Assembly (NCBI RefSeq): GCF_010131535.1
Contig: NZ_WUBS01000003.1
Location: forward strand, 348,809 to 412,808
DNA length: 64,000 nucleotides
Direction of reading: 5' to 3'
Source: Acerihabitans arboris
GTDB taxonomy: Bacteria; Pseudomonadota; Gammaproteobacteria; Enterobacterales; Enterobacteriaceae
Positions 14,461 to 22,804 of the stretch are shown here, piece by piece. Under the pieces are notes generated by a model. That model was given only the letters and a program-made list of their open reading frames with translations. It searched no databases and had not been told where the DNA came from. The translations under genes were made by a program, and so were the position numbers. The stretch's first letter is position 1, and each line of letters begins with the position of its first letter.

Positions 14461-14548
14461 ATCTCACTATCTCACTATCTCACTATCTCACTATCTCACT
14501 ATCTCACTATCTCACTATCCTACTATCTTACTATCTTATTATCTTATC
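14461..14548. repeat. Octanucleotide tandem repeat
   Basis: Seven perfect copies of ATCTCACT (14461-14516) are followed by four degenerate copies (ATCCTACT, ATCTTACT, ATCTTATT, ATCTTATC) to 14548, eleven units in all. It lies about 175 bases upstream of the 174-residue gene start (14285) and 69 bases past the stop of the PPxY gene. Runs of this kind vary in copy number by slipped-strand replication. No spacers are present, so it is not CRISPR. Confidence 0.95.
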
Positions 14549-14616
14549 CATTAGCGGCACCATTGTTTGCCGGCAATAACTAACCAAGCGATCGGGCGGT
14601 CTGTTAATTTTAGCGG

Positions 14617-14841
14617 CTACAGTGGTTCCGGCAGCGGCGCCGACCGGGTTGACGCGCCGCTGTCCGACCCTGAACTGCCGCGCCGCGAAGGATGGAACAA
14701 TTCGTTGTAACTGGGCGGGCTTGAATAGAGTGTGACGACCCTGGACGTCTCTTTTCCCTTGTCGCGCGCCTGTGATTGGCCGTATTCGCCCCCCAGGTGG
14801 GAGTGGCGGTTCGACGCCGCACAGCATAACCGACTTAGCAT
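14617..14841 (-). CDS. Small PPxY-motif protein
   Basis: A 74-residue frame starts at an ATG at 14841 with AGGAG six bases upstream, the same arrangement as the two larger island genes. The N-terminus MLSRLCCAAS is Cys-containing. The middle is charged, and residues 40-48 read SSPPSYNEL: a PPxYxxL motif, the form bound by WW domains of NEDD4-type ubiquitin ligases in eukaryotes. The rest is Ser/Gly/Arg/Pro-rich (about 52-74) and probably disordered. I know of no bacterial family for it. Another frame of 98 codons overlaps on the same strand but lacks such a ribosome site. Reality as a gene is likely but unproven. Confidence 0.5.
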   Translation of the reverse strand: MLSRLCCAASNRHSHLGGEYGQSQARDKGKETSRVVTLYSSPPSYNELFHPSRRGSSGSDSGASTRSAPLPEPL

Positions 14842-14937
14842 ATGATGCTCCTGGTGATAAAACGAAACAACATCAATAACATTGTCGGGGTGGTATTTTC
14901 CACCGCGCCCAACGCCCCTAACCAGAACGGCCGAATA

Positions 14938-16017
14938 TTACCAGGCCGCCGCGTTCGGTATTTTATCCGTCACTTTGGGATAATATTTGCAGGCGATCTC
15001 ATCAAAAAACCGCAGATTATTGCGATTAAGAAGGGTATTCATCAGACCGTGATAATAAAAGTAGGCTATTTCTTTCTCAATCAGCCATAGAAATTCATTT
15101 GCCAGCATCAGCTGGGTTTTTTGCCAAATAAACGCCAGCACCTCCAGTTGATGATTCTCCGGCAAAACGATTAATTTTTTTATTAATTGAGTGACCAGTA
15201 TGGTTCTTTTACGCATCGGATAATGTTCGCACTCCGCCAACATCCGGTGAAAAATCTCGGTATTACTCACCCAATTTGATTTTCCCGGCAGGTAATGGAC
15301 AGAATGCATCAGTTGCGTAAACACGCCAATCCGGTATTTCGCCGGGAAACTACGCATTTTCTCCAATAAATAAGCATAGATAAAAGGATAGATTTCATGG
15401 GGTAAATAATTCAACGCTTCGCGACAAAAATGGGGCCAAAACCTCCCCTTGATGGAGAACAGACCTTTTTTCATTTTGATCGAATCAGGCCATGCCTCGA
15501 CAACGCCAACTATTTTTTTGAAGATAAATGATTTTTGTTGTTCAATGTACGCTTTGAATTTATCAATAATCACCAATAGCAGGGTATACTGATCGATACA
15601 ATTGAAATATGAAATAATTCCTTGGTGTTCATCTTTTCCCAAGATGAACTCCAGCGTTTCATAATGCGAATTTGCGCGCAGTCCCTGTATCACCTGCGCA
15701 AGGTGATCGGTCGTTGCGATGATGATATTGGGCGCGCGGACGACGGCATTACTGGTATTATGCACTTTGGGCGGCGAAAAGAGCACCCTGCCACCCTGCG
15801 GATTTTGGACCAAGTCCCGGTCGCGCGCCCGGGCCACCGCCTCCGGGCATGGCCCGCGGGCCCGCGTTAGCCTTGCAGCCAGGGCCGACAGGGTATTGGC
15901 GCCCGGTGAAAAAAATTTGTCCCGGCGGGTTGAAGGGCGCGAGGCCCCCTCGCCCGAGGGTCCGGGCCGCAGGGAATCGCCATAAATATGGGCATAGCCG
16001 GCAGGGTCGATTAACAT
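14938..16017 (-). CDS. Helical-repeat protein with GC-rich N-terminal tail, effector-like
   Basis: A 359-residue protein; the ATG at 16017 has AGGAG at six-base spacing. Residues 1-85 are Gly/Pro/Arg/Ala-rich, probably disordered, and GC-rich in DNA. From about residue 90 the DNA turns AT-rich and the protein helical. Two aligned units are visible at about 205-275: LLEKMRSFPAKYRIGVFTQL and MLAECEHYPMRKRTILVTQL, each ending LP eight residues later. An EAWPDS segment (about 168) resembles KAWPVS in the neighbouring F-box protein, so the two may be distant relatives. There is no signal peptide or membrane segment. A HEAT-like or SKWP-like repeat effector is a guess. Confidence 0.7.
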   Translation of the reverse strand: MLIDPAGYAHIYGDSLRPGPSGEGASRPSTRRDKFFSPGANTLSALAARLTRARGPCPEAVARARDRDLVQNPQGGRVLFSPPKVHNTSNAVVRAPNIIIATTDHLAQVIQGLRANSHYETLEFILGKDEHQGIISYFNCIDQYTLLLVIIDKFKAYIEQQKSFIFKKIVGVVEAWPDSIKMKKGLFSIKGRFWPHFCREALNYLPHEIYPFIYAYLLEKMRSFPAKYRIGVFTQLMHSVHYLPGKSNWVSNTEIFHRMLAECEHYPMRKRTILVTQLIKKLIVLPENHQLEVLAFIWQKTQLMLANEFLWLIEKEIAYFYYHGLMNTLLNRNNLRFFDEIACKYYPKVTDKIPNAAAW

Positions 16018-16234
16018 CGTTTACTCCTGTGCGCATGTAACCGGCGGTGAGTTAAATCCCCAGCATCGCCGTCCGCACAGAAGTATTCTGAATATTAACT
16101 TCTTTTTCATCTGGCTTAATCGTTGTGTTGAAAAACCATTAAGTATTTTCAACCTAATATATGGGGCCGTTGATAGCCTATTGATATTTTTATCACCGGT
16201 CATCACTCTTCGTCTTCATTACCTCAGGCAACAG

Positions 16235-17257
16235 TTAAATCGGCTGATAATGTTTTTTTTCCATCAGGCTCCGCCCCGCCGCAACAAGTCTATTTGTTAC
16301 CTTATGATCAAGCCCATGCAGTTCGACATGGGGCAGCTGGCACCGAAGTTCACGCAGGACCCTCACTCTCCCGCCCACGGCCAGGGTGAGCGCCGCCGCA
16401 AGCAATGCGTCCAATGCCGGTAACATATGCAACGGACACAGATGAAAAATATCAAGCGACAGCCCTATCAGCACAGCCTCCCTGGCCGTTCGGCCGTAGC
16501 TGCCCGCCTGCGCCAGCAGCCGCAGCATAATCCCGCCCCGGTCCCGCTGCGCCAGCAGCCTGAAATGGTAAAGGATATTGTCGGCGACCTGCTCCCGGCT
16601 GGCCGTCGATAGCGCCGGCGCCGCCAGCAACAGGTCTTTACAGGCACCGGCGAGGGCTGGGGCCGGCAGGTCCCGCAGACGATGAAGGCTCAGCGCCGGC
16701 CAGCCCTGGTTTTGCAATGAAACCGGCCAGGCCTTGATCATCAGGCTAAGACGCTGATAAATAAATTCCGCCGCCGCTTCATCCGGCGGACCGACCCGCT
16801 CGATGATACGCAAAACCGGCGCCAGCTGGCAGTGGGGAGGAAACGCGGCCAGGACGCCCGGGACAGTCTCCTTGCCCACCAGCATCACAACCCGCGGATA
16901 ACCGCACCGGCGCGCCAGGCTGCCGGTCAAGATAATGCTATCCCGCTGCATTTTCAGCTGCTGATTGAGTTTTTTATTGGCGCTGGATAGCCTGAGCAGA
17001 TCCCTATGGGGAAGATAACGGCCGATGTGCGCTATAAGCTCCATGGACAAGTTATCCAGGCCCGGCGGGCGGACCCCGCCGGCGCGCGCATCCGGCGTCA
17101 TCCGCCCCGCCCGTGAGAATCGACCGGCGACCGCGCTGAAGCCCCGCGCCAGCGCGCCGGAAATGCAGTTTTCGGCGGCTATCGCGTTAACAGAACCCAA
17201 CGAGGCGACAAATTCAGGTTCACTCGGGAAATGACAGCTTAATAACGAACGCAGCAT
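16235..17257 (-). CDS. F-box-like domain protein, candidate host-directed effector
   Basis: 340 residues from an ATG at 17257, which follows GAGGAG at good spacing; a 30-residue longer reading lacks a ribosome site. Residues about 67-107 match the F-box pattern: LDNLSMELIAHIGRYLP then HRDLLRLSSANKKLNQQL, i.e. L..L..EL(I)..I...L...DLLRLS...KKL. In eukaryotes F-boxes bind Skp1 and carry substrates to SCF ubiquitin ligases. The N-terminal 65 residues are Ala/Gly/Arg-rich without a Sec signal, as in type III effectors. The C-terminal 230 residues are Leu-rich and helical, and may be a substrate-binding repeat domain (KAWPVS, LHRLRDLPAP). It lies upstream of the 359-residue gene on the same strand. 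Function as an injected effector is inference. Confidence 0.72.
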   Translation of the reverse strand: MLRSLLSCHFPSEPEFVASLGSVNAIAAENCISGALARGFSAVAGRFSRAGRMTPDARAGGVRPPGLDNLSMELIAHIGRYLPHRDLLRLSSANKKLNQQLKMQRDSIILTGSLARRCGYPRVVMLVGKETVPGVLAAFPPHCQLAPVLRIIERVGPPDEAAAEFIYQRLSLMIKAWPVSLQNQGWPALSLHRLRDLPAPALAGACKDLLLAAPALSTASREQVADNILYHFRLLAQRDRGGIMLRLLAQAGSYGRTAREAVLIGLSLDIFHLCPLHMLPALDALLAAALTLAVGGRVRVLRELRCQLPHVELHGLDHKVTNRLVAAGRSLMEKKHYQPI

Positions 17258-17406
17258 CGCATACTCCTCTTCACGACCGGCAAGGCTTGCCCTGGCTTTT
17301 TTATCGTAATGGCAGCTATATTTACGCTGTGCGGCGGCACTTTGCATCCGGCTTGCGCGACTAAAGTTAATGCTTTAAACCACCTTGATATCGCCAGGAA
17401 AAAAGC

Positions 17407-17437
17407 AAAAAAAAACCGCCCGGTTTCCCGAACGGTT
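17407..17437 (-). terminator. gnd terminator
   Basis: Read on the minus strand, AACCGTTCGG, loop GAAA, CCGGGCGGTT, then nine T. It is a 10-bp stem with two G-T pairs and lies about 95 bases after the gnd stop. It separates gnd from the F-box gene downstream. Confidence 0.85.
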
Positions 17438-17532
17438 GATGATGACATCGGTGAGGGTATATTTGTGGCCCCCCCCTATTTCAGACGGTTTATGCCGGCG
17501 CCGACGCTAAAACGGTTTTACCCGCGGGCGGT

Positions 17533-18939
17533 TTATTCCAGCCACTCGGTATGGAATACGCCTTCCTTGTCGGTGCGCTTATAGGTATGCGCGCCAAAAT
17601 AATCGCGCTGCGCCTGGATCAGGTTAGCCGGCAACACCGCCGCGCGGTAGCTGTCATAATAGGCAATGGCGGCCGACAGGGTCGGGGTCGGGATGCCGTG
17701 CTGCACCGCATAGGCCACCACGTCACGCAGCGCCTGCTGATAATCGTCGGCAACCTTTTTAAAGTAAGGCGCCAGCAGCAGATTGGCGATGTCCGCGTTG
17801 TCGGCATAGGCATCGGTGATTTTCTGCAGGAACTGGGCGCGAATGATGCAACCGGCACGGAAGATTTTCGCGATTTCGCCGTAGTTCAGGTTCCAGCTAT
17901 TCTCTTGCGACGCGGCTTTCAGCTGTGAGAAACCCTGGGCATAAGACACGATTTTACCCAGATACAGCGCGCGACGAACTTTCTCGGTAAATTCCTTTTT
18001 ATCTCCGCTGAAGGTTTGCGGCGCCGGCCCGGTCAAGACTTTAGACGCGGCCACACGCTGGTCTTTCAACGATGACAGATAACGGGCAAACACGGATTCG
18101 GTGATCAGGCTTAACGGTTCGCCCAGATCCAGCGAGCTCTGGCTGGTCCATTTGCCGGTACCCTTGTTGGCCGCTTCATCGAGGATCACGTCGACCAGGT
18201 ATTTACCTTCTTCATCCTTCTTGGTGAAGATGTCTTTGGTAATGTCGATAAGATAACTGTTCAGCTCGCCTTTATTCCATTCACTAAACGTGGCGGCCAG
18301 CTCTTCATTGCTGAGGGCCAGGGCGTTCTTCAGCAGCGAATAGGCTTCCGAGATCAGCTGCATATCGCCATACTCAATGCCGTTATGCACCATTTTCACA
18401 TAATGACCGGCGCCGTCCGGACCGATATAGGTCACGCAGGCTTCGCCTTCGGCGCGCGCGGCTATTTTTTCCAGGATCGGCGCCACCAGATCGTAAGCGG
18501 CTTTTTGCCCGCCGGGCATGATGGACGGGCCTTTCAGGGCCCCCTCCTCGCCGCCGGAAACGCCGGTGCCGATAAAGTTAAAACCTTCGGCGGAGAGTTC
18601 GCGGTTACGACGAATGGTGTCGCGATAAAAGGTGTTGCCGCCGTCGATCAGGATATCGCCTTTTTCCAGGTAAGGCTTCAGCGAGTCGATGGTTTTGTCG
18701 GTGCCTTCGCCGGCTTTGACCATCAGCAGGATGCGCCGCGGTTTTTCCAGCGAATTAACAAACTCTTCCAGGCTGTAATAAGGCACCAGATTCTTGTCGG
18801 CATTCTCAGCGATCACTTCTTCCGTCTTTTCGCGTGAACGGTTGAAGATGGACACGCTATACCCGCGGCTTTCAATGTTCAGCGCCAGATTGCGCCCCAT
18901 TACCGCCATACCGACTACGCCGATCTGTTGTGTGGACAT
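17533..18939 (-). CDS. gnd: 6-phosphogluconate dehydrogenase
   Basis: This NADP-dependent oxidative decarboxylase of the pentose phosphate pathway makes ribulose 5-phosphate. It has 468 residues, the same as E. coli. The N-terminal Rossmann motif [37 protein letters not shown], the catalytic Lys/His in [19 protein letters not shown] and the C-terminal HTEWLE tail are all present. gnd is the classic boundary gene between his and the O-antigen cluster. Here it is separated from his by the effector-like island, and it reads away from the O-antigen operon end with its own terminator. Confidence 0.98.
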   Translation of the reverse strand: MSTQQIGVVGMAVMGRNLALNIESRGYSVSIFNRSREKTEEVIAENADKNLVPYYSLEEFVNSLEKPRRILLMVKAGEGTDKTIDSLKPYLEKGDILIDGGNTFYRDTIRRNRELSAEGFNFIGTGVSGGEEGALKGPSIMPGGQKAAYDLVAPILEKIAARAEGEACVTYIGPDGAGHYVKMVHNGIEYGDMQLISEAYSLLKNALALSNEELAATFSEWNKGELNSYLIDITKDIFTKKDEEGKYLVDVILDEAANKGTGKWTSQSSLDLGEPLSLITESVFARYLSSLKDQRVAASKVLTGPAPQTFSGDKKEFTEKVRRALYLGKIVSYAQGFSQLKAASQENSWNLNYGEIAKIFRAGCIIRAQFLQKITDAYADNADIANLLLAPYFKKVADDYQQALRDVVAYAVQHGIPTPTLSAAIAYYDSYRAAVLPANLIQAQRDYFGAHTYKRTDKEGVFHTEWLE

Positions 18940-19145
18940 TAAGCAACTCCTGTCTGAAGTATGTGTCTTAAGTATGAACCACCTGTGGCCGCACGCCGGC
19001 CGCCAGGTTATAAAATGTGGATGATATGTTAACCCAGCTTTGCATCCGGCGGGTAGTGATTGGTGCGATAGGCTTCTTTACCGGCGCATTTCGGTAAATC
19101 CGGCTTAGCGGCACCCGCCTGCGAAACGTTCCTGACCGGTCCGGA

Positions 19146-19973
19146 CTAATCCGCCGCCAGCGGCAGCTTTTCCAGGCAACGCCGGTTAAGCCGCTTACGC
19201 TGGCGGTCAAACAGCCAGCCCCATTTATTGAAATACCGGATGGCCGAGACTATATGGTAGAGCATAAAGCGCAGATCGACATACGAACGGCGCTGGGACT
19301 CATGCACCACCAGCGAATCCGGGCAATAGCAGACCCGATGCTCGGTGCTGCTCACCCGGCGGGAAAGATCCACATCCTCCAGATACATGAAGAACCGGGG
19401 ATCAAACCCCTGTACATCGCGCAGCACCTCGCGGCTGATAAGCATAAAACAGCCGGAAAGCGAGGGGGCAAAAAAAGGTTTGCTGTAATCAGCCAGGCGC
19501 AGTTCATAATCATGATTTAACGAACCCGCCGAGTTGGCGAAGAACCGCCGCATAAACAGCTGGTAAGGCGCCGGCAGCAGTTTGCATCCGTGTTGCAGGC
19601 TGCCGTCGGGGTATACCACCTTCGGAATGGATAAACCCACCCCGCCGTTGAGGCTGAATTGATATAATTTATCAATTTCTCCCCGGGCAAACGCGATATC
19701 CGGGTTGCAAATCAGGATAAACGGCGCGGCATGGGAGTAACGCTCAAAAACCTGGTTATGCCCCGCCCCAAAGCCTTTGTTCTCAGGTAGCCTGATAACA
19801 TCCAGTTTTTCATGTGAAAAGTCGTCAAGCCAATCACAATGGGCGCCGTTATCGACAATGACGACCTTGGTAACGCTCAGTTCGCCGAACAGCGCGGTTA
19901 ACGTCTGCTTGATGTCTTGATACTGATGCTTGTAAAGCACCAGTGAAGCTATAATTTTCACTGATTGCACCAA
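19146..19973 (-). CDS. GT2 glycosyltransferase, rhamnosyltransferase-like
   Basis: 275 residues with the GT-A fold. It shows KVVIVDNGAHCDW, LPENKGFGAGHN, the donor-site ICNPDIAF, then LSGCFMLISREVL and FFMYLEDVDLSRRV with the acceptor-side acidic pair. This pattern is that of the WbbL family of dTDP-rhamnose transferases, and the operon encodes dTDP-rhamnose synthesis. It is the last gene of the O-antigen operon, 2 bases after the preceding GT2. Linkage and acceptor cannot be read from sequence. Confidence 0.85.
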   Translation of the reverse strand: MVQSVKIIASLVLYKHQYQDIKQTLTALFGELSVTKVVIVDNGAHCDWLDDFSHEKLDVIRLPENKGFGAGHNQVFERYSHAAPFILICNPDIAFARGEIDKLYQFSLNGGVGLSIPKVVYPDGSLQHGCKLLPAPYQLFMRRFFANSAGSLNHDYELRLADYSKPFFAPSLSGCFMLISREVLRDVQGFDPRFFMYLEDVDLSRRVSSTEHRVCYCPDSLVVHESQRRSYVDLRFMLYHIVSAIRYFNKWGWLFDRQRKRLNRRCLEKLPLAAD

Positions 19974-19975
19974 TT

Positions 19976-20902
19976 CTATATTTTATTAAGCAGAATATAA
20001 GTTAATGTGCTGATACTGCCCAACAATTGCTGATGATAGATGCCGGATTGTCGCATTAAGTTCAGGCGCTTGAATACATTATTATCGCGGATGGCGCTAA
20101 ATGCCGCGAGGGAATCCTTCGCCGCCGGCGTCAGTTCATCCGCCAGGCGCGACAATACGGCACGATTAACATCATTCCAGCGGGCCGCGCGGCCACCGTG
20201 CGCATAATGGAAATTACGCAGCCGGCGCAAGGGTTCCATACTGTTGCCAATAACGTTTTCATCATGCTGGCGATAAAATACCGTCGGTTCGGGATCATAC
20301 CTCACCCTGCCGCCGCAGCCGGTCACCAGCTGATACAACGTCCAATCATGGATAACCGGTTTAACCGGCATTATCTTCGCAAGCAGTTCCCGGGCCCGCT
20401 GGTTAAACACCATGGTATTGCCGCTGGCGATATTCTGCAGCAAGGCATTGCCGAACGACGGCGCTCGGGTATAAAGCGGGGAATATCCGATTGGTTTGCC
20501 GTTGCCGCCGATCAGGCGGGTGCGGGAGCAATACAGGGCGGGGAGGCTTGCATCGGTTAGATCCAACCATTGTACCGCCCGTTGGAGCTTATCGCTGGTC
20601 CAGGTATCATCCTGATCGGCGAACGCGTAATAGTCGGCCTGGATGGCGCTGTTGCCAATCAAAGACATAAAATTATCGCACAGGCCGGTTTGCGGCCCGG
20701 CCAGCAGGTGCCCGTCAATATCAGGGCGGGCGATAAACGCCTCTATCTGCGCAACGGTCGTATCGGTTGAACCGTCATCGGAGACCCAAAGCCGCCACGG
20801 CCGATAGGACTGACGGCTAAATGAGTCCAACTGCTGTTCGAGATAAGTTGCGCCGTTCCTGCTGGCGAGCAGGATAGCCACGGCCGCGGATTGCTTATTC
20901 AT
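19976..20902 (-). CDS. GT2 glycosyltransferase
   Basis: 308 residues. The GT-A N-domain shows AILLASRNGATYLEQQLDS, VSDDGSTDTTVAQI and the metal-binding FADQDDTWTSDKL. Further on come ASGNTMVFNQRARELL and HDWTLYQLV, typical of rhamnosyltransferase-like RfbN/WbbL-related enzymes in O-antigen clusters. The C-terminal 80 residues are helical and basic, likely membrane-surface associated. It is separated by 114 bases from the HAD-type gene upstream, a gap that holds a GC-rich hairpin (about 20932-20952). Confidence 0.82.
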   Translation of the reverse strand: MNKQSAAVAILLASRNGATYLEQQLDSFSRQSYRPWRLWVSDDGSTDTTVAQIEAFIARPDIDGHLLAGPQTGLCDNFMSLIGNSAIQADYYAFADQDDTWTSDKLQRAVQWLDLTDASLPALYCSRTRLIGGNGKPIGYSPLYTRAPSFGNALLQNIASGNTMVFNQRARELLAKIMPVKPVIHDWTLYQLVTGCGGRVRYDPEPTVFYRQHDENVIGNSMEPLRRLRNFHYAHGGRAARWNDVNRAVLSRLADELTPAAKDSLAAFSAIRDNNVFKRLNLMRQSGIYHQQLLGSISTLTYILLNKI

Positions 20903-21016
20903 TTCTTTCCACTGGTTAAAAAAATAACGATCCAGGCCCTTGGGGGCCCTGGTTCAATATCGATCATCTAAGAATCAATCTGGGCTTTACTCAACATAAT
21001 CGGCAAATTTCAGTCT

Positions 21017-22804
21017 CTAGTTCCCGGTGGAACCCCAGGAATCAAAGTTTTCCAGACTGGTAAAACGCTCATCGCCAAGCCATTGACCGCCGGTGGCAAA
21101 ATCAGTTAATGGCCGCACCTGCTCCATTGGGCTTACCACCAGTCCGATGCGCTGTTGCAGCGCAATGAAATCGTCGAGGAAAACATCAATACCGTCATTA
21201 AGCTGATTGATGATGTTAATATGATTAGTGATATCGGCCCGGCCGCGATAATCGACGGCGGTTACCGTTGTACCCTTAAGTTTATACCCGATGACGGTAG
21301 GATGCGGCGCCGAAAAAAACAGCTCAATCACGACACGGTTTTCATATAACTTATCCACAAATGCGGGCGAGGTCGAATCGGAGGAGATCAAGGCTTTCAT
21401 AACCTGACGCTCGCTGCGCCGCTGGCGTTCCAAGGTATTGGCCAGGCAGAAATAATACCCCACTACGTCGAGATCCATCAATTTGGCGATAGCCAACTCA
21501 AAGGCTTCCTGGGTACTGCCGCTCCAACCGATATCCACCAGCGCCACCTTGCCGCCGGGTTTGATATTCATGCTTTTGAGATAAACAAAAAGTCCACGCC
21601 GATTCCGCTGGCAAATCTTGAGGATTTCACCCCGGTATGCCGTAATGAATTGCGTTACCAGGGCATAGTTTTCCGGTCCGATTGTTATCCCTGGCTGAAA
21701 GCCAAGATCGGTCAATACCGATTGCAGCGGCGGCTCAAGGCCAATTCGTTCCAATAATTCAGCTGGAGTCAGGCCTTCGGCGCCGGAAATCAAGAAAGGG
21801 ATGTGCTGATTAAAATTATGTACATCGATCAGCGCCAGGTTGAAGGCGATGCGCGATCCCTTAAAATAACTGAACGGCGGCAAATCGGCGCCAAAATAAC
21901 GTCGCGCCACACGCTCGGGAATATGGCCATCACGTGAAACAAACAGCACATGATCAACGCCGTCCGCTTTGCTCTGCCCAGCAATCCATGACAGGAATCC
22001 CAACGTGGCCGGGGCCTGATATTTAAACCCCAGTTCCTGGAATGAATGTAAGGGAACGCTATCGGCGCTGATGGTCCGCAGCATGCCCTCGGCAAGTGAA
22101 CTCATCAAAGGCAGGGATTTTCTTGCGGCCATCGGGGGAAAGGCCTGATAATGGAATGCCGCCAGCTTTCGTTCCCGTGGCCGCTGCACGTCGGACAGAT
22201 AGTTATCCCCAATATGCAGTATCTCCTGCGGGGCGACGCCATAAGCGTCGACAATCAGATCAAACATCTCGCCGTAATCACGTTTGGTGGCGTTGCGATC
22301 GGCTGAGATAAACAGCGGAATATCCTTGAGATCATACTTCAGCAACACCTCGTTAAAGAAGTTGGTGCCAAAATACATATCCGATGTGATGACAACGGTT
22401 TTGCCCTGGCTTATCAATGTGGTAAAAATGCCAAACAGCGCCGCATTAGGCATGACCAGTTTTTTTTCGAGTTCGTATTCCGCTTGCATCAGCGTATCGG
22501 CAGGCACTGATGAATCGCTGTAGTTGTCGTAGATATTGCGTAAGGTAATCTCCTTTTTACCGTTTTTCACCATCTGGCGAAAAGCATCCTTCTGGGCTTT
22601 CTGGCGCAACTTACGAAAATTAGGAATACTAAACTGATTGCCGATAATATCAAAAGCATCTTCAGGATCCGCCAGCGGGCGCACAAATAGCGTGTCAAAG
22701 AAATCAAAGGAGATGATTTTTGCATTATTGATAGCCAACCATAATGCTTTCGTAGAAAAAGCATCCGGATGCGCATCATGTAACAACTCAGACTTCTGGC
22801 ACAC
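21017..22804 (-). CDS. HAD-superfamily protein with C-terminal polysaccharide-synthesis domain
   Basis: 595 residues. The N-terminal HAD fold (about 28-230) has motif I SFDFFDTLFVRPL, motif II VVITSDMYFGTNF and motif III/IV ILHIGDNYLSDVQRP, so catalytic Asp residues are intact. The C-terminal 350 residues (VLFVSRDGHIPERVA, KVALVDIGWSGSTQEAF) are of the kind found in large HAD-like proteins of O-antigen clusters (COG5610-like). Phosphatase or glycosyl-phosphate transfer is possible; no substrate is known. The GTG start shares a base with the TAG stop of the preceding 1314-residue gene, implying coupled translation. Confidence 0.75.
   Translation of the reverse strand: MCQKSELLHDAHPDAFSTKALWLAINNAKIISFDFFDTLFVRPLADPEDAFDIIGNQFSIPNFRKLRQKAQKDAFRQMVKNGKKEITLRNIYDNYSDSSVPADTLMQAEYELEKKLVMPNAALFGIFTTLISQGKTVVITSDMYFGTNFFNEVLLKYDLKDIPLFISADRNATKRDYGEMFDLIVDAYGVAPQEILHIGDNYLSDVQRPRERKLAAFHYQAFPPMAARKSLPLMSSLAEGMLRTISADSVPLHSFQELGFKYQAPATLGFLSWIAGQSKADGVDHVLFVSRDGHIPERVARRYFGADLPPFSYFKGSRIAFNLALIDVHNFNQHIPFLISGAEGLTPAELLERIGLEPPLQSVLTDLGFQPGITIGPENYALVTQFITAYRGEILKICQRNRRGLFVYLKSMNIKPGGKVALVDIGWSGSTQEAFELAIAKLMDLDVVGYYFCLANTLERQRRSERQVMKALISSDSTSPAFVDKLYENRVVIELFFSAPHPTVIGYKLKGTTVTAVDYRGRADITNHINIINQLNDGIDVFLDDFIALQQRIGLVVSPMEQVRPLTDFATGGQWLGDERFTSLENFDSWGSTGN

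Noticed and set aside
14461..14548. Possible CRISPR array
   Set aside because: 8-bp units are directly abutted with no spacers.
14531..14827. 98-codon minus-strand frame overlapping the PPxY gene
   Set aside because: Lacks the ribosome site that the 74-codon frame has, and runs into the tandem repeat edge with no sensible end.
18968..19210. 80-codon minus-strand frame between gnd and the GT2 gene
   Set aside because: Overlaps the end of the GT2 gene in another frame; Arg/Ser-rich shadow without motif.
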